Origin: Bigelowiella natans CCMP2755
Lineage: Eukaryota; Cercozoa; Chlorarachniophyceae
Reading direction: 5' to 3'
NCBI GenBank assembly: GCA_000320545.1
Contig: ADNK01000358.1
Span: 1 to 20,689 of the forward strand
DNA: 20,689 nt
The notes below the pieces were generated by a model. It was not told the origin of the DNA, made no database searches, and saw only the letters and a program-made list of their open reading frames with translations. A program made the position numbers and the translations under genes. Numbering within the stretch: the first letter of the stretch is position 1; each line of letters begins with the position of its first letter. Positions 9,826 through 19,416 of the stretch are shown in pieces.

Positions 9826-12800
9826 ATGCCGACCGTGAATGTGCTGCGAGACAAGCTATTCGAGTTACTCGAAGTCGAAGAAAAATTCGGTGAGTTTTCT
9901 CCATAGCTCTGTTTTTAGATTATATAGGTGATATCAAGTGTGTTTAATTTGGAGTGGAGCACAAAGATTAATCCCCGAGCTATGGATATTAAGGCTCTGT
10001 CGATCTTCTTGAATGTGTAGACTCCGATAAATTGCAAGATGAGTGGTTCGAAAATCTCTGCTTTGAGTTTGGCATTGAGCTTGACGATGTGGTAAGTGAT
10101 GTCACGTAATAGCCATAGTGCATAAACGATTTTCAGCAGGCAGAACGCAAAACCAATCCTAACACAACAATGCTTAGACATCTGAGAAGGAGATGAAGGA
10201 GAAACAGATGGGCGAAGCGAGTGGCGAAGGTTGTGACCACCTCGAGCCTAACTCCCCAACTTTATCGTTTGATTGAACTTCTTCCTTTCTCCTTCGTAGG
10301 TCTTTCAGAGGATGTCATATATAAAATCGAAGTCCCAGCAAACCGCTACGATTTGCTATGCCTCGAGGGGATCGTTAGCTCTCTCCGGTATTATTAACTC
10401 ACACAAGTCGAAAACTATCGTGTCGTATCAACGCACTCATATCTACGTCGTCATCTTCAATGGATTAAATCAGAATTTTCCTGGGCAAGGACTTGAAGCC
10501 CGAGTTCACCGTAAACACACCACAGCCATCGGATATCATCGAGATCACAGTGAAGAAGGAGGTGGGATAATAGGACGCAATCAACCATGAATGATATTTG
10601 TAAAATCATGCTGCTCGCAATCAACCATGAATGATATTTGTAAAATCATGCTGCTCCTATGCGAACTTATGTCTCCCGCCTATGTTCTCCGCTCAATTCA
10701 CAGACGCAGCAAATCCGACCCTTCGTAGTATGTGCAGTGCTGAGGAACGTTACCTTCGATCAGATGCGGTACATCAACAGTTATTTTTCTTCTTATAAAG
10801 GATGTATCAATTAGTTCTACGTTACACCGAAGAAATAGAGGCAAGCCATTTCCCCCCACATATATCGATTAGACCAAAGGAATCATATTCTTGGTTTAGT
10901 TCTGTTTCTCATCTCCCCTATTTCTGAAACAGGTACAAAAGCTTCATCGATCTGCAGGACAAGCTCCATACGAATATTTGTCGGCAGCGCACTCTAGTAG
11001 CCATCGGGACACACGACTTAGACACCCTCAAACCGCCCTTCACGTATGAGGTATAGAGCGAAAACAAAGATGAGACAAACGCTAGCATTTCGTGTTACTT
11101 TGGGGTAGTTACGGATGAAAGCTTAGAGGAGGATATGGATCATCCTCATCACCATCATTATCATCATCATCATCATCATCATCATTATCGTCATCACCAA
11201 TCCTCTTCCTCCTAATCATCAGGCACTGCCACCGAAGGACATCAAATTCAAGCCGCTGAACGAAGAGAAGGAATTCACGGGCGAAACGCTCTTCCCGTAC
11301 TACGAAACCAAGGAAAACTGCAAACTGAAGCCCTTCCTCAAGATTATTGATAAGTCACCGGTTTATCCTGGTAATATTCTAGCCATGAGACGAAAGCAGT
11401 CGTGAGTGAGTACGTGAACGAGGGGCAATGCTGGTTGCTCCTCGTCGCTACTACATATCTTCGCTGCAGCCGAAAAGCTACACACCACCCGCGTACACTC
11501 CCGAATATAACGCCCAGCAGCGTGCAGACGCATTGAAAGAGGCTTTTGAACGGCACCATCCAATGATGATTTGAAATGGCTGAATATTGTCATGACGACG
11601 AAAAAGCATTAATAGAGACTACGACGATCTGAGGATTCGCACTGCTGCTTTACGGGCTCTCATGCCTCCCCCCCCCCCCTTTTCCCCCCTTGCAAAGACG
11701 TGATTGTGTTGTTGCTTCCTACTTTCTTTGTTTCCTTTTCTCTTTCTCTGCGTGTGCGTGTGCGCGTGTGTGTGTATTTGTAATGCTAAAACAGTGATAT
11801 ACGATTCGTCGCGGGTGGTGTGCTCGCTCCCGCCGATTATCAATGGCGACCACTCAAAGATCAGACTCGATACAAAGAATGTGTTCATCGAGTGCACGGC
11901 CACGGACCACACCAAGGTTACCTATCTATCGATGCTATCCTTCTTACTGTCGTAGTTTGCCTGCTTGCGCGGTTATGAAGCACGCCGCGTCTTGCCATCG
12001 TAGCGTAGCATATCCGCGTGGAACATGCATCAAAACACACACACAAAACGAATCGTTCTCTTCATCACCTCCTCCTCCTCCCCCCCCCCTCCTTTTCGCA
12101 GGCCAACATAGTTCTCAACACCGTGGTGGCGATGTTCTCCCGGTACTGCTCGGAGCCTTTTAGCGTAGAGTCGGTCCGGGTGACGTACGAGGAGGGAGGG
12201 GCGCGACCCGAGACGCCAGCAGCGCTGTACCCCCAGATGGGCTCGGTCAAGTTTGAAACGGAGGCAAAATACATCAACAGCCGCATCGGCATCGATATCA
12301 AGGCGGAGGACATGGCGAAGCTGCTGACGCGAATGTCGCTCCCTGCCAAAGGTGCCGTGCCCCCCCACCATCCCCCTCTCCGCTCTCGCGGTTGGCTATT
12401 GGTAGTGGCGCGGGGAGACAGAAATTCACGAGATTCCTAGTGTTTCTCAACGATCCTAGTACCCTGTCACTCTCCGCCTCCGCGGACGTTCTTTCTTCTT
12501 CTTCTTTCTTCTTCTTGAAAATGAAGAGAGAAGACCAATGATGACATCGAGAACATATTTTAGTAGATAGAGACATCTGAACATCATTGCAGATAACCCT
12601 CTTTTGTCTGAGGAAAAGAACCATAATATATCACTGATTGATTGATCATCGGTGCAAGTTGCGTTATTGCGAGATTGATGACCGACGAATTGGTGTTTGT
12701 GTATCTTTTGTATTTCGATGTTCTCTTCTCCTCCTCCTCCCCCCCCCCCCCCCCTTCCCTCCTGGGAACCAGTGACGGATGCTAAGACTGGGAGATTGGA

Positions 12801-14290
12801 GGTAACTTTTAAGCCATGATATGTGCATTTATCTGGAAATATATCAGAAGTCCCACACCATTCCCTTTGAAATGATGGGAGAACATATGATAGAAATCAA
12901 TGCCGGTTTCAACTGAACTCTTCCCCAACGATCACGAAGTCTGCCTGCCTCCTCCTCCTCCTCCTCCTCTTTCTCTCCTCCTCTTTCTCCTTCTCTCCTT
13001 CCTTTCTTCTTCTTACACACTGCTTTCTCGTACCGCACCAGGTTCTGGCCCCTTGCACAAGAAGTGATATTCTTCACCCCTGCGACATCATGGAGGACGT
13101 AGCCATCGCATATGGTAGTAGTAGTAGTAGTAGCAGCAGTTGTTGTTGTTGTAGGTAGGTATGTAGTAGTTGTATCCGTGGAGGTGCTAGTAGTAGTAAG
13201 TAGTAAGTCCACAGTTAATCCAAGCATTCACCCCCATCTCTCACCGGCCACCATTGATCACCGTCGATAGCCATTTCCACTCACTCTCAAAATCCGTTGC
13301 GTTGTGTGCCCGAAGGATACAACAAGATCGCCAAGCTAGTGCCGAAGACCTTCACCGTCGCGGCGCAGCAGCCGATAAACAAATTCACGGAGCTCACGAG
13401 AGGACTTTTGTCCCAAGCAGGGTGATGATGATGACGATGATGATGACGACGACGATTTTTTAGCAGCCTTGAGCACAAGACAACGTGTCAAAAGCTCTGA
13501 TGTTTGACGAGTGCGATGTCGCAGCACTGCATGATGAAATCATTAGTGTTCCACTATATCGTTAAAATTTTGTCCCCCCCTCCCCCCTCCTTTCCACACT
13601 CTGTTTTGAAGTTATTCCGTCTTTGAACACCAATCGCCACATCATCATCATCATCACCATCATCATCATCCTCCTCCTCAATCCCCTCTCACACCACCTC
13701 TGCGCAGGTATATGGAAGTCCTGACCTTCGCTTTGTGCACGCACGATGAGATCTTCGAGAACATCAAAGTCAGGGACGAGAAGAAGACCGCTGTCTCGGT
13801 ACTGTGCCCTGCCTCCTCTTCCTGATGGGAAAGGGTGGGAGCGATGGGAGAGGGGGGGGAAAGACGAGGAGAAGCATCTTGCCGCTGCAGGCTGACCTGA
13901 CATTGGAATGGGGGTGGTGTTGGATGATGTGATTAGCTAGCGAATCCTCGTGTAAAGGGCTTCACGATGGTGAGAACGATGCTGCTCCCCGGTCTGCTGA
14001 AAACCATAGCAGAGTCGTCGAGCTACCCAAAGCCCATCAGGATTTTCGAGGTAGTAGTAGTAGTAGTGGTAGAATAGTATCTCTTCTGGTGATGCTGGTG
14101 CTTAGGGTGGTGGGGGCAGTAACGTCGTCGTCATCGTCGTCGTGTGCTGTGATATGTAATGTGCGTGCGCGTGATTGGAAAAGACAAAATCGTAATGGAC
14201 GACCCAAAAGTTAGAACGGTTAGAAGGACAGTTGCTGTCCGTGGTCGTTATACAGTGCTAATACCGTTCTCCTCTCCCCCTCCTCCATTT

Positions 14291-14338
<48 letters not shown>

Positions 14339-14468
14339 CTTGTGTGGCGGTATTATCAGGTTTCGGACGTAGTTTTCCTAGACGATTCGACAGAGACGGG
14401 TGCACGCAATGAGAGGCATCTGTGCGCGGTCGGTCTCCACCCATTATACGACACACACACATACACAC

Positions 14469-14500
<32 letters not shown>

Positions 14501-15144
14501 GCGCGCGCGTGTAGGCAGAACAGATTTGGGACATTCGATTTGTTGTGGCCACCACCATTCACATTTCTCTGTCTTGCCTAAAAATCCACAGATGTGGTGC
14601 GACACCAAGTCCGGTTTGGAGAACATACAGTCACTGCTCAGACGCATCATGGAGGCCAACGGAGTTGGTTGGGCGGGAGGTAACAAAAGTGCTATTACCG
14701 GTGTTGATGGTGATGCTGATGGCGAGATAGAGTTAATACAAATCTGATGTACACTGATGATAGTGTACTGTTACATGATCTTTGCTAGGTAAACCAAAAG
14801 GATATTCCCTGCGTGATTCATCGTCGGAGACATTCTTCAAAGGCCGCCGAGCTGACATTCTTGTGGATGGAGAGGTAGTGGCGAAGACGAATAGTTTCCG
14901 TGCGGAAACGTTCTGCAATAGACATAATCTCGCATTCCTCTGCATGCTATCTTCGTTTTCATGCATAAACCACATTTTTCTCTTTCCCCTCCATTCACAC
15001 ATGATTTGTGTCCGATAGGTCATAGGCACTCTTGGGATTTTGCATCCGGAAGTTTTGTCCAACTTTGGTATTAAGTCTCCATGTTCAGCGCTCGAGATTA
15101 ATATTGAAGGGCTCTGCACACGCGTGCAGCAAAAGCTGTCGTAA
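9826..15144 (+). CDS. FARSB: Cytosolic phenylalanine-tRNA ligase beta subunit
   Basis: Nineteen exons: 9826-9889, 10021-10091, 10178-10229, 10300-10387, 10474-10561, 10704-10768, 10933-11050, 11223-11370, 11795-11916, 12102-12351, 12773-12801, 13042-13114, 13316-13421, 13708-13798, 13937-14050, 14360-14428, 14592-14679, 14789-14874, 15019-15144. The 1848 nt give 615 aa, against about 590 in human; every junction agrees in phase. The beta subunit pairs with the catalytic alpha subunit as an alpha2-beta2 enzyme charging tRNA-Phe; the B3/B4 region edits mischarged Tyr. Motifs: N-terminal [46 protein letters not shown] (about 72-86); [13 protein letters not shown]3/B4 region about 90-290; [17 protein letters not shown] in the B5 region; [20 protein letters not shown] (about 373-392); [48 protein letters not shown]; and the C-terminal [12 protein letters not shown] ... 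CSALEINIE. It looks complete and functional. Confidence 0.97.
10576..10655 (+). repeat. Perfect 40-bp tandem duplication in FARSB intron 5
   Basis: Unit 10576-10615 is repeated exactly at 10616-10655. It lies in the intron between the exons ending at 10561 and starting at 10704. No divergence between the copies suggests a recent event, or an assembly artefact. Confidence 0.9.
11141..11201 (+). repeat. CAT/ATC trinucleotide array in FARSB intron 7
   Basis: An imperfect CAT/ATC array ends about 20 nt before the acceptor of exon 8 (11222), followed by CCTCTTCCTCC pyrimidines. Confidence 0.85.
14291..14510 (+). repeat. CT/GT and ACACAT microsatellites flanking FARSB exon 16
   Basis: A CT array passing into GT (about 14291-14339) lies just before exon 16 (14360-14428). 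A CA array passing into ACACAT hexamers and then GC (about 14449-14510) lies in the next intron. The long open frames here are repeat translations apart from the exon itself. Confidence 0.85.
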
Positions 15145-16030
15145 CGCTGAATTTAGCGAAATATGAATGTTCACGAATGGTCTTCATCGACTATAGCAAT
15201 GCTAGAATGACTAGATCTAGAGATGGCCGTCGATGAATCATGGTTCCTAATGCTAGCTAGCTATGCACATGCGTATGCGCAAGGACACACTCTTCGGTGT
15301 CAACAATGTGACTGACTGGATGTGCAGTCTAGCTGTGATTGTGCTGCTGCATGTCATGCTAGCATGTATGACATGCACGTCTACTAGACGCACGTCCTAG
15401 CAGCTAGCTAGTTAGGTCAACACGTGCGCATGTCTAGATGTGCATGAATCATTGCATGCTTGCATGAGCCATCTAGCTGTCTAGCTGTGGACACAGCTAG
15501 CTAGATAGCAGCACATGTTGCATGATGTTGCATGACGGGTCACCTGCTCGCCCTCGTGCAATCAATTCAAAAACTTGACACAATGACCTGCTGTCAGCAA
15601 TGATGAAGGTCTAGAGGTGCATGCAGGCTAGCAGGTTGGCAGGCAAGCTAGCAAGCTAGCAAGGTGGTGAAGCACACAGCTAGCTGCTGACAAGCTGAAC
15701 AGTGTGGATGAATCATGCCATGGCAGGATGACCAGCGGGCATGCACAGTCGCCAGTGGTGCTGCGCTGTGTGTTCGATGCACAAATGCGCGCATCGATCG
15801 CTGTTCAACACTTGCAGCACCACGTAGCGCACAGGAGGAACAGACAAACACAACTGAGCAGTCATGCTGGCATGGCAGTTGCAGGCGAGCCGCTTTGCAT
15901 CGTTCATTGATGATTCATTGACAACGGACCTTGAATCATTCATGAGAACAATGATGAAAAACTGCACTTCCCAAGTGTGACAAGACACTTGCAATGTGCG
16001 AAATGCAGTGCCTCGAACTGGCTAGACAAG
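15145..16030. other. CTAG-rich, gene-free island
   Basis: No protein-like frame was found on either strand. The composition differs sharply from its surroundings: I count 22 CTAG sites between about 15195 and 16025, many as GCTAGC or AGCTAGCT, plus many CATG and TGCA palindromes and variants of GATGAATCATG. It includes the FARSB 3' UTR at its left end. There are no microsatellites, unlike most of the window. Confidence 0.7.
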
Positions 16031-16608
16031 TCTGTGCTTGACCGGGGATGGCATCAAACGAGGCCGTTTTTTTACGGAATATTCGCATATATTATTGTCG
16101 CAGGAATGGAATCCCATGGAAACTAAGTGAGAGAGGACCACGCGAGCCGGCGAGGCAGAACCCACTCTTGTGTTCTTCTGGGCACGGCCGGGGAGCCGCC
16201 ACCCCCCATCATATTGATTCCAGTGACTTGAATTCTGCTTTTCTTCTACGCACAACCTCCTGCGAAGCGCCCCTAATCAACGAAATTGTGTCGCACCTCC
16301 GCTCGGGCCATTGCATTCGGAAAACTTTCAGGTGAGATCGGAACAGCATCAAGTGGGATATAGAGGTGTCTTTTTTGCAGAGGCGGAGACGTGTAATGGC
16401 ATGCATTTAAAATCCCTAGTCGCCTCTGCGCGCGCAAATTCGCAAATTGTGTAGTTATTATCGCCCAGTTCTTGCTGACTTCCGTAGGCCTGCATGAGGC
16501 CCGCATGTGAGCTTTCTTTCTCCAACTGACGCCATCTGTATTCGTGAATGATTTTAGAAGAGGCTTTATATATTCCTATTCCAGTATCGGCATCATCCTG
16601 CTCACGTC
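16031..16608 (+). promoter_or_regulatory. Probable promoter and 5' UTR intron of the AP2-SAM gene
   Basis: A strong TTTCAG-GTGAGA donor at 16331/16332 and a TATTCCTATTCCAG acceptor at 16584 frame a likely 5' UTR intron of about 253 nt, ending 24 nt before the ATG at 16609. The preceding open frame on the plus strand does not join the AP2 frame in phase, so I treat it as untranslated leader. Alternatives are a coding upstream exon that I did not recognise. Confidence 0.45.
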
Positions 16609-17452
16609 ATGCCGGCAAATTCGAGGGCTTATTCGTATTCGTCTACCAAATATTTGGGCGTGTCCAGACGCGGGAATAAGTTCCAAGCGCAGATATATCA
16701 CAACGGCGAGAATATGTACATCGGAAGTTTCGAAACAATTGAGGAAGCTGCAAGGTAACCACCACAAATGACACACCTGCGTCTTCACCTCCGCCCCACG
16801 ATTGAATAGCTTTCGTCATCCATTGTGAAATTGTTGTGTAGAATGTACAACCAGCGCGCCAAGGCGTATGGAAAAACCAAGATAAACAAGCTTCCCGATG
16901 ATACTCCTGGTGATGCTGCTAGGAAGCCCACTTCAAGCACCTCGAAAAAGAGCTCAGGCCAAAAGAGAGGCCGGGGAGGGGGCAGCGGGGCCACCACGAA
17001 TGCTGCGAAGAAGATCAGCAAGCTCTCGAGGACAAAATCGATCTCCTTGAAAAAAGAATCTGGCACCATAGGAGATTCAGGGTTATCTTCGAGTAGCGGC
17101 CGGAAAAAAGCCGGCAGGGCCAATAAGCGCTTCAAAAAGCCTGTAAAGACAAAGTATATTGGCGTGCGGCAGGTAGGACCTAGACGCTTCTCCGCGCAGT
17201 TGAGTCACAGGGGGGGGACGAAAATGCTGGGCGTGTACTCTACTGCAAAGGCAGCGGCAAGGTTGTTCCATTCAAACGCATCATTTGTTCACCGTACATT
17301 AACGCTGCTACGCACATGTTCGTGACGTCCATCAAGAAGGGGGTCAGAGAGTATCATGAGAAACAGGACCTTCCTTCACGTCGACTTTAGCCCCCTCACT
17401 CCCCTCTCTGAACAACAAGCTCACACGCCTAACTTCTCCCCCCCTTTTGGGA

Positions 17453-17501
<49 letters not shown>

Positions 17502-18113
17502 GGATTTACAACAAAGCAGCGATTAAACTTGGAAGGACGAACATCAACCACTTCCCGTCAGACAGCAGGAATGCGAAGAAGCGGCAGAGCGGCAGGGAAG
17601 ATGAGCTGATAGAGGACGACGACGATGACGATGACGACGAGGAGGAGGACGAGCACGAGGAGCGAAACGGAGGAAGATCCACCGGTGGACCCGAATATTT
17701 GCTGATCGATGATGATGACGACGTCGACGGTGGTGGTGGCCGTGGTGATAATGGGGGGGACAAGAGAAACCGCAGCAACGGCCGCGAGAACGACGACCGG
17801 GAAGAAGAAGTAGGAGAGAAGGCCATCGCGAAGAGGCGCTCCACCGCGACTGGAACTACTACTGCTGCTGCTGCAAATGGAAGCAGCGGTAGTAGTAGTA
17901 AGAGAAGTGCCCCCTTGCCGTGGAGCCGATACAAGCCAACGATAAAGAAGCTCGAAAGAGAGTTCCATCGGCAGATCGGCCAGGAAGCATGGGAGAGGGT
18001 CGGTCATGTGGTAATACATCCATCGCTTGCAACCCCCATCCGTAGCAATGTGTATGGATATTATAATTGTTATTATACAAAGTTTAAACATAGATACAAA
18101 AATTAAAATAAAA

Positions 18114-18179
<66 letters not shown>

Positions 18180-18194
18180 TTAATTAGTGTGTGC

Positions 18195-18245
<51 letters not shown>

Positions 18246-18487
18246 ATAATCGAGCATCCTTCCATAGCTCATCCATCTTCATCGGTACCTGTGTCATTTT
18301 ATTTTATTTCTATTTTTGTTGCTGCTTTGTCTCAGTTGGAGAAAGAACATATTGGTATAGACGTCATTCACGTTTGCTCAGAAGCGGAATTCAAGGTCAA
18401 CAGAGCGTGGATCATGAACTCACCGCGCGCACACACACACCAACATCACACCACATCACATCACATCACATCACATCGCATCGCATC

Positions 18488-18532
<45 letters not shown>

Positions 18533-18686
18533 TGTGGTATGTAGGGTGGTTTGTTCTTTTTAATGACACAACGTGCAATAATTAATAAGCATGTGTGGTT
18601 CTCAGGAGATAGGGCTCAGAATCGGGGACCGCAAGCGCATATTGAAAGCGGTAAAAATCATGACGGAAAAGGGACTCATCATTTGA
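16609..18686 (+). CDS. Double AP2-domain protein with C-terminal SAM-like domain
   Basis: Exons 16609-16754, 16842-17261, 17503-18010, 18336-18395 and 18606-18686; 1215 nt, 404 aa, phases 2, 2, 0, 0 all consistent. AP2 domain 1 (about 13-69): TKYLGVSRRGNKFQAQIYH, YIGSFETIEEAAR, MYNQRAKAYGKTKIN. A basic Ser/Lys/Arg linker follows. AP2 domain 2 (about 152-209): TKYIGVRQVGPRRFSAQLSH, LGVYSTAKAAAR, IYNKAAIKLGRTNINHFP. Next comes an acidic Asp/Glu tract (about 221-247), low-complexity Gly/Asn/Ser, then LEKEHIGIDVI ... FKEIGLRIGDRKRILKAV (about 359-395), which matches the second half of a SAM domain. AP2 domains bind DNA; SAM domains usually mediate protein oligomerisation. A nuclear transcription factor is the likely role. 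The exon 2 donor (GTTGTT) is weak. Unspliced readings stop after exon 2 (about 17325), or at 18104-18106 beside an AATAAA at 18107. Confidence 0.8.
17457..17499 (+). repeat. AT dinucleotide array at a splice acceptor
   Basis: About 20 AT units end four bases before the TAG acceptor (17502) of AP2-SAM exon 3. The usual polypyrimidine tract is absent at this position; the nearest C-rich stretch is about 60 nt upstream. Confidence 0.85.
18116..18241 (+). repeat. Compound microsatellite CT-AT-GT-GA in an intron
   Basis: CT (about 18116-18144), AT (18145-18175), GT (about 18187-18212) and GA (about 18213-18241) follow one another in the intron before the first SAM exon. The CT and GA blocks are complementary, and the AT block is self-complementary. 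Confidence 0.88.
18431..18529 (+). repeat. CA, CATCA pentamer and TG arrays in an intron
   Basis: A short CA block (18431-18440), imperfect CATCA pentamers (about 18443-18489) and a TG array (about 18491-18529) lie in the intron between the two SAM exons. CA and TG blocks are complementary. This is a tandem repeat, not a CRISPR array. Confidence 0.85.
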
Positions 18687-18999
18687 TCTTTGGCCCATTA
18701 GCCACATGTTGACCACATACATGTGAGAACGCATACGTCTAAGCGTATGATAGAATCAACTGCACAGTTACATGCTAAACGTGTTCAATGTAGACACAGT
18801 AATACAATACACAATATATGTATATGTACATACAGAAAAATTGAATTACATGTCTATGTGTACAATCTCTGCCAATGTGTCTAGTTGGATTCCAATGCTG
18901 CGTTGTCCCTTTTTTCTTGTACTGGTCGTCATGTTGTCCGTGATCGCAAGCTAGCTAGGATGCCTGCGGCAATGACTTTTCTGTACTTTTTTGCCCCGC
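18687..18999. other. Intergenic stretch before the retrotransposon
   Basis: This contains the AP2-SAM 3' UTR and the flank of the retrotransposon. No gene is seen. A CTAGCTAG site at about 18950 resembles the composition of the island at 15195-16025. The left end of the LTR may lie within this stretch or just beyond it. Confidence 0.5.
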
Positions 19000-19149
19000 C
19001 CCACGACGTTGATGAGAAAATGAAATGGACACACAACACATGTGACGTGTGTGTAGCGCGTACCACTACGCGGGCACAAGTCACGTGCGACAACAAAGGG
19101 GTTGTCGCGGATATAGAATATAGATAACGTAGATATTAATACAGCATAG

Positions 19150-19235
19150 GCACGTGGGTTCCGGCGGGACTCATGGCAGCACACCGGAAGTGTGCTGCCC
19201 CACGTGCGGCGGCATTCGCGAAAGCTTCGCGAATG
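19150..19235 (+). other. Two strong hairpins in the retrotransposon leader
   Basis: Hairpin 1: 10-bp perfect arms GGCAGCACAC (19175-19184) and GTGTGCTGCC (19190-19199) around a 5-nt loop, enclosed by 8-bp arms GCACGTGG (19150-19157) and CCACGTGC (19200-19207). Hairpin 2: 10-bp perfect arms CATTCGCGAA (19213-19222) and TTCGCGAATG (19226-19235) around a 3-nt loop. They precede the AATAAA signals by about 25 nt. Confidence 0.85.
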
Positions 19236-19255
19236 ATTACGCAGTGCACGATTTA

Positions 19256-19284
19256 ATAAAAATATAATCTTTAATAAAAATAAA
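19256..19284 (+). promoter_or_regulatory. AATAAA polyadenylation-like signals in the LTR
   Basis: AATAAA occurs twice, followed by a third near-match, within about 30 nt. In LTR retrotransposons such signals lie in the R region and end transcripts from the 3' LTR. This fits the leader being an LTR. Confidence 0.5.
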
Positions 19285-19416
19285 CACAACTCTTCAAAAG
19301 GAAGCAAACGTGCCTTTCCCCCCCCCTGCCTACTTGTGCACGTAGCGCCTCGGCCTGTGAACACCTTACGCGCAACAACCTTTGGCTTCCACACACGGGA
19401 AACGATTTGACTAACA

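Noticed and set aside
14159-14581. 140-codon plus frame and minus-strand counterparts
   Set aside because: They are mostly microsatellite-encoded. Only 14360-14428 is coding, as FARSB exon 16.
15648-15994. Several short open frames on both strands
   Set aside because: They arise from the CTAG/CATG-rich composition and show no protein-like conservation pattern.
16048-16335. 95-codon plus frame upstream of the AP2 gene
   Set aside because: It ends at a good donor, but the phase does not fit the AP2 exon and it has no recognisable motif. It is more likely 5' UTR.
16785-17135. Minus-strand open frame of 116 codons
   Set aside because: It is antisense to AP2-SAM exon 2, where the plus frame has conserved AP2 residues.
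17506-18091. Minus-strand open frames of 142 and 177 codons
   Set aside because: They mirror the Asp/Glu and Ser/Gly codon repeats of the AP2-SAM exon and show Ser- and Val-runs with no family motifs.
18443-18489. Regular pentamer array considered as CRISPR-like
   Set aside because: Units are 5 nt with no spacers, so it is a simple tandem repeat in a eukaryotic intron.
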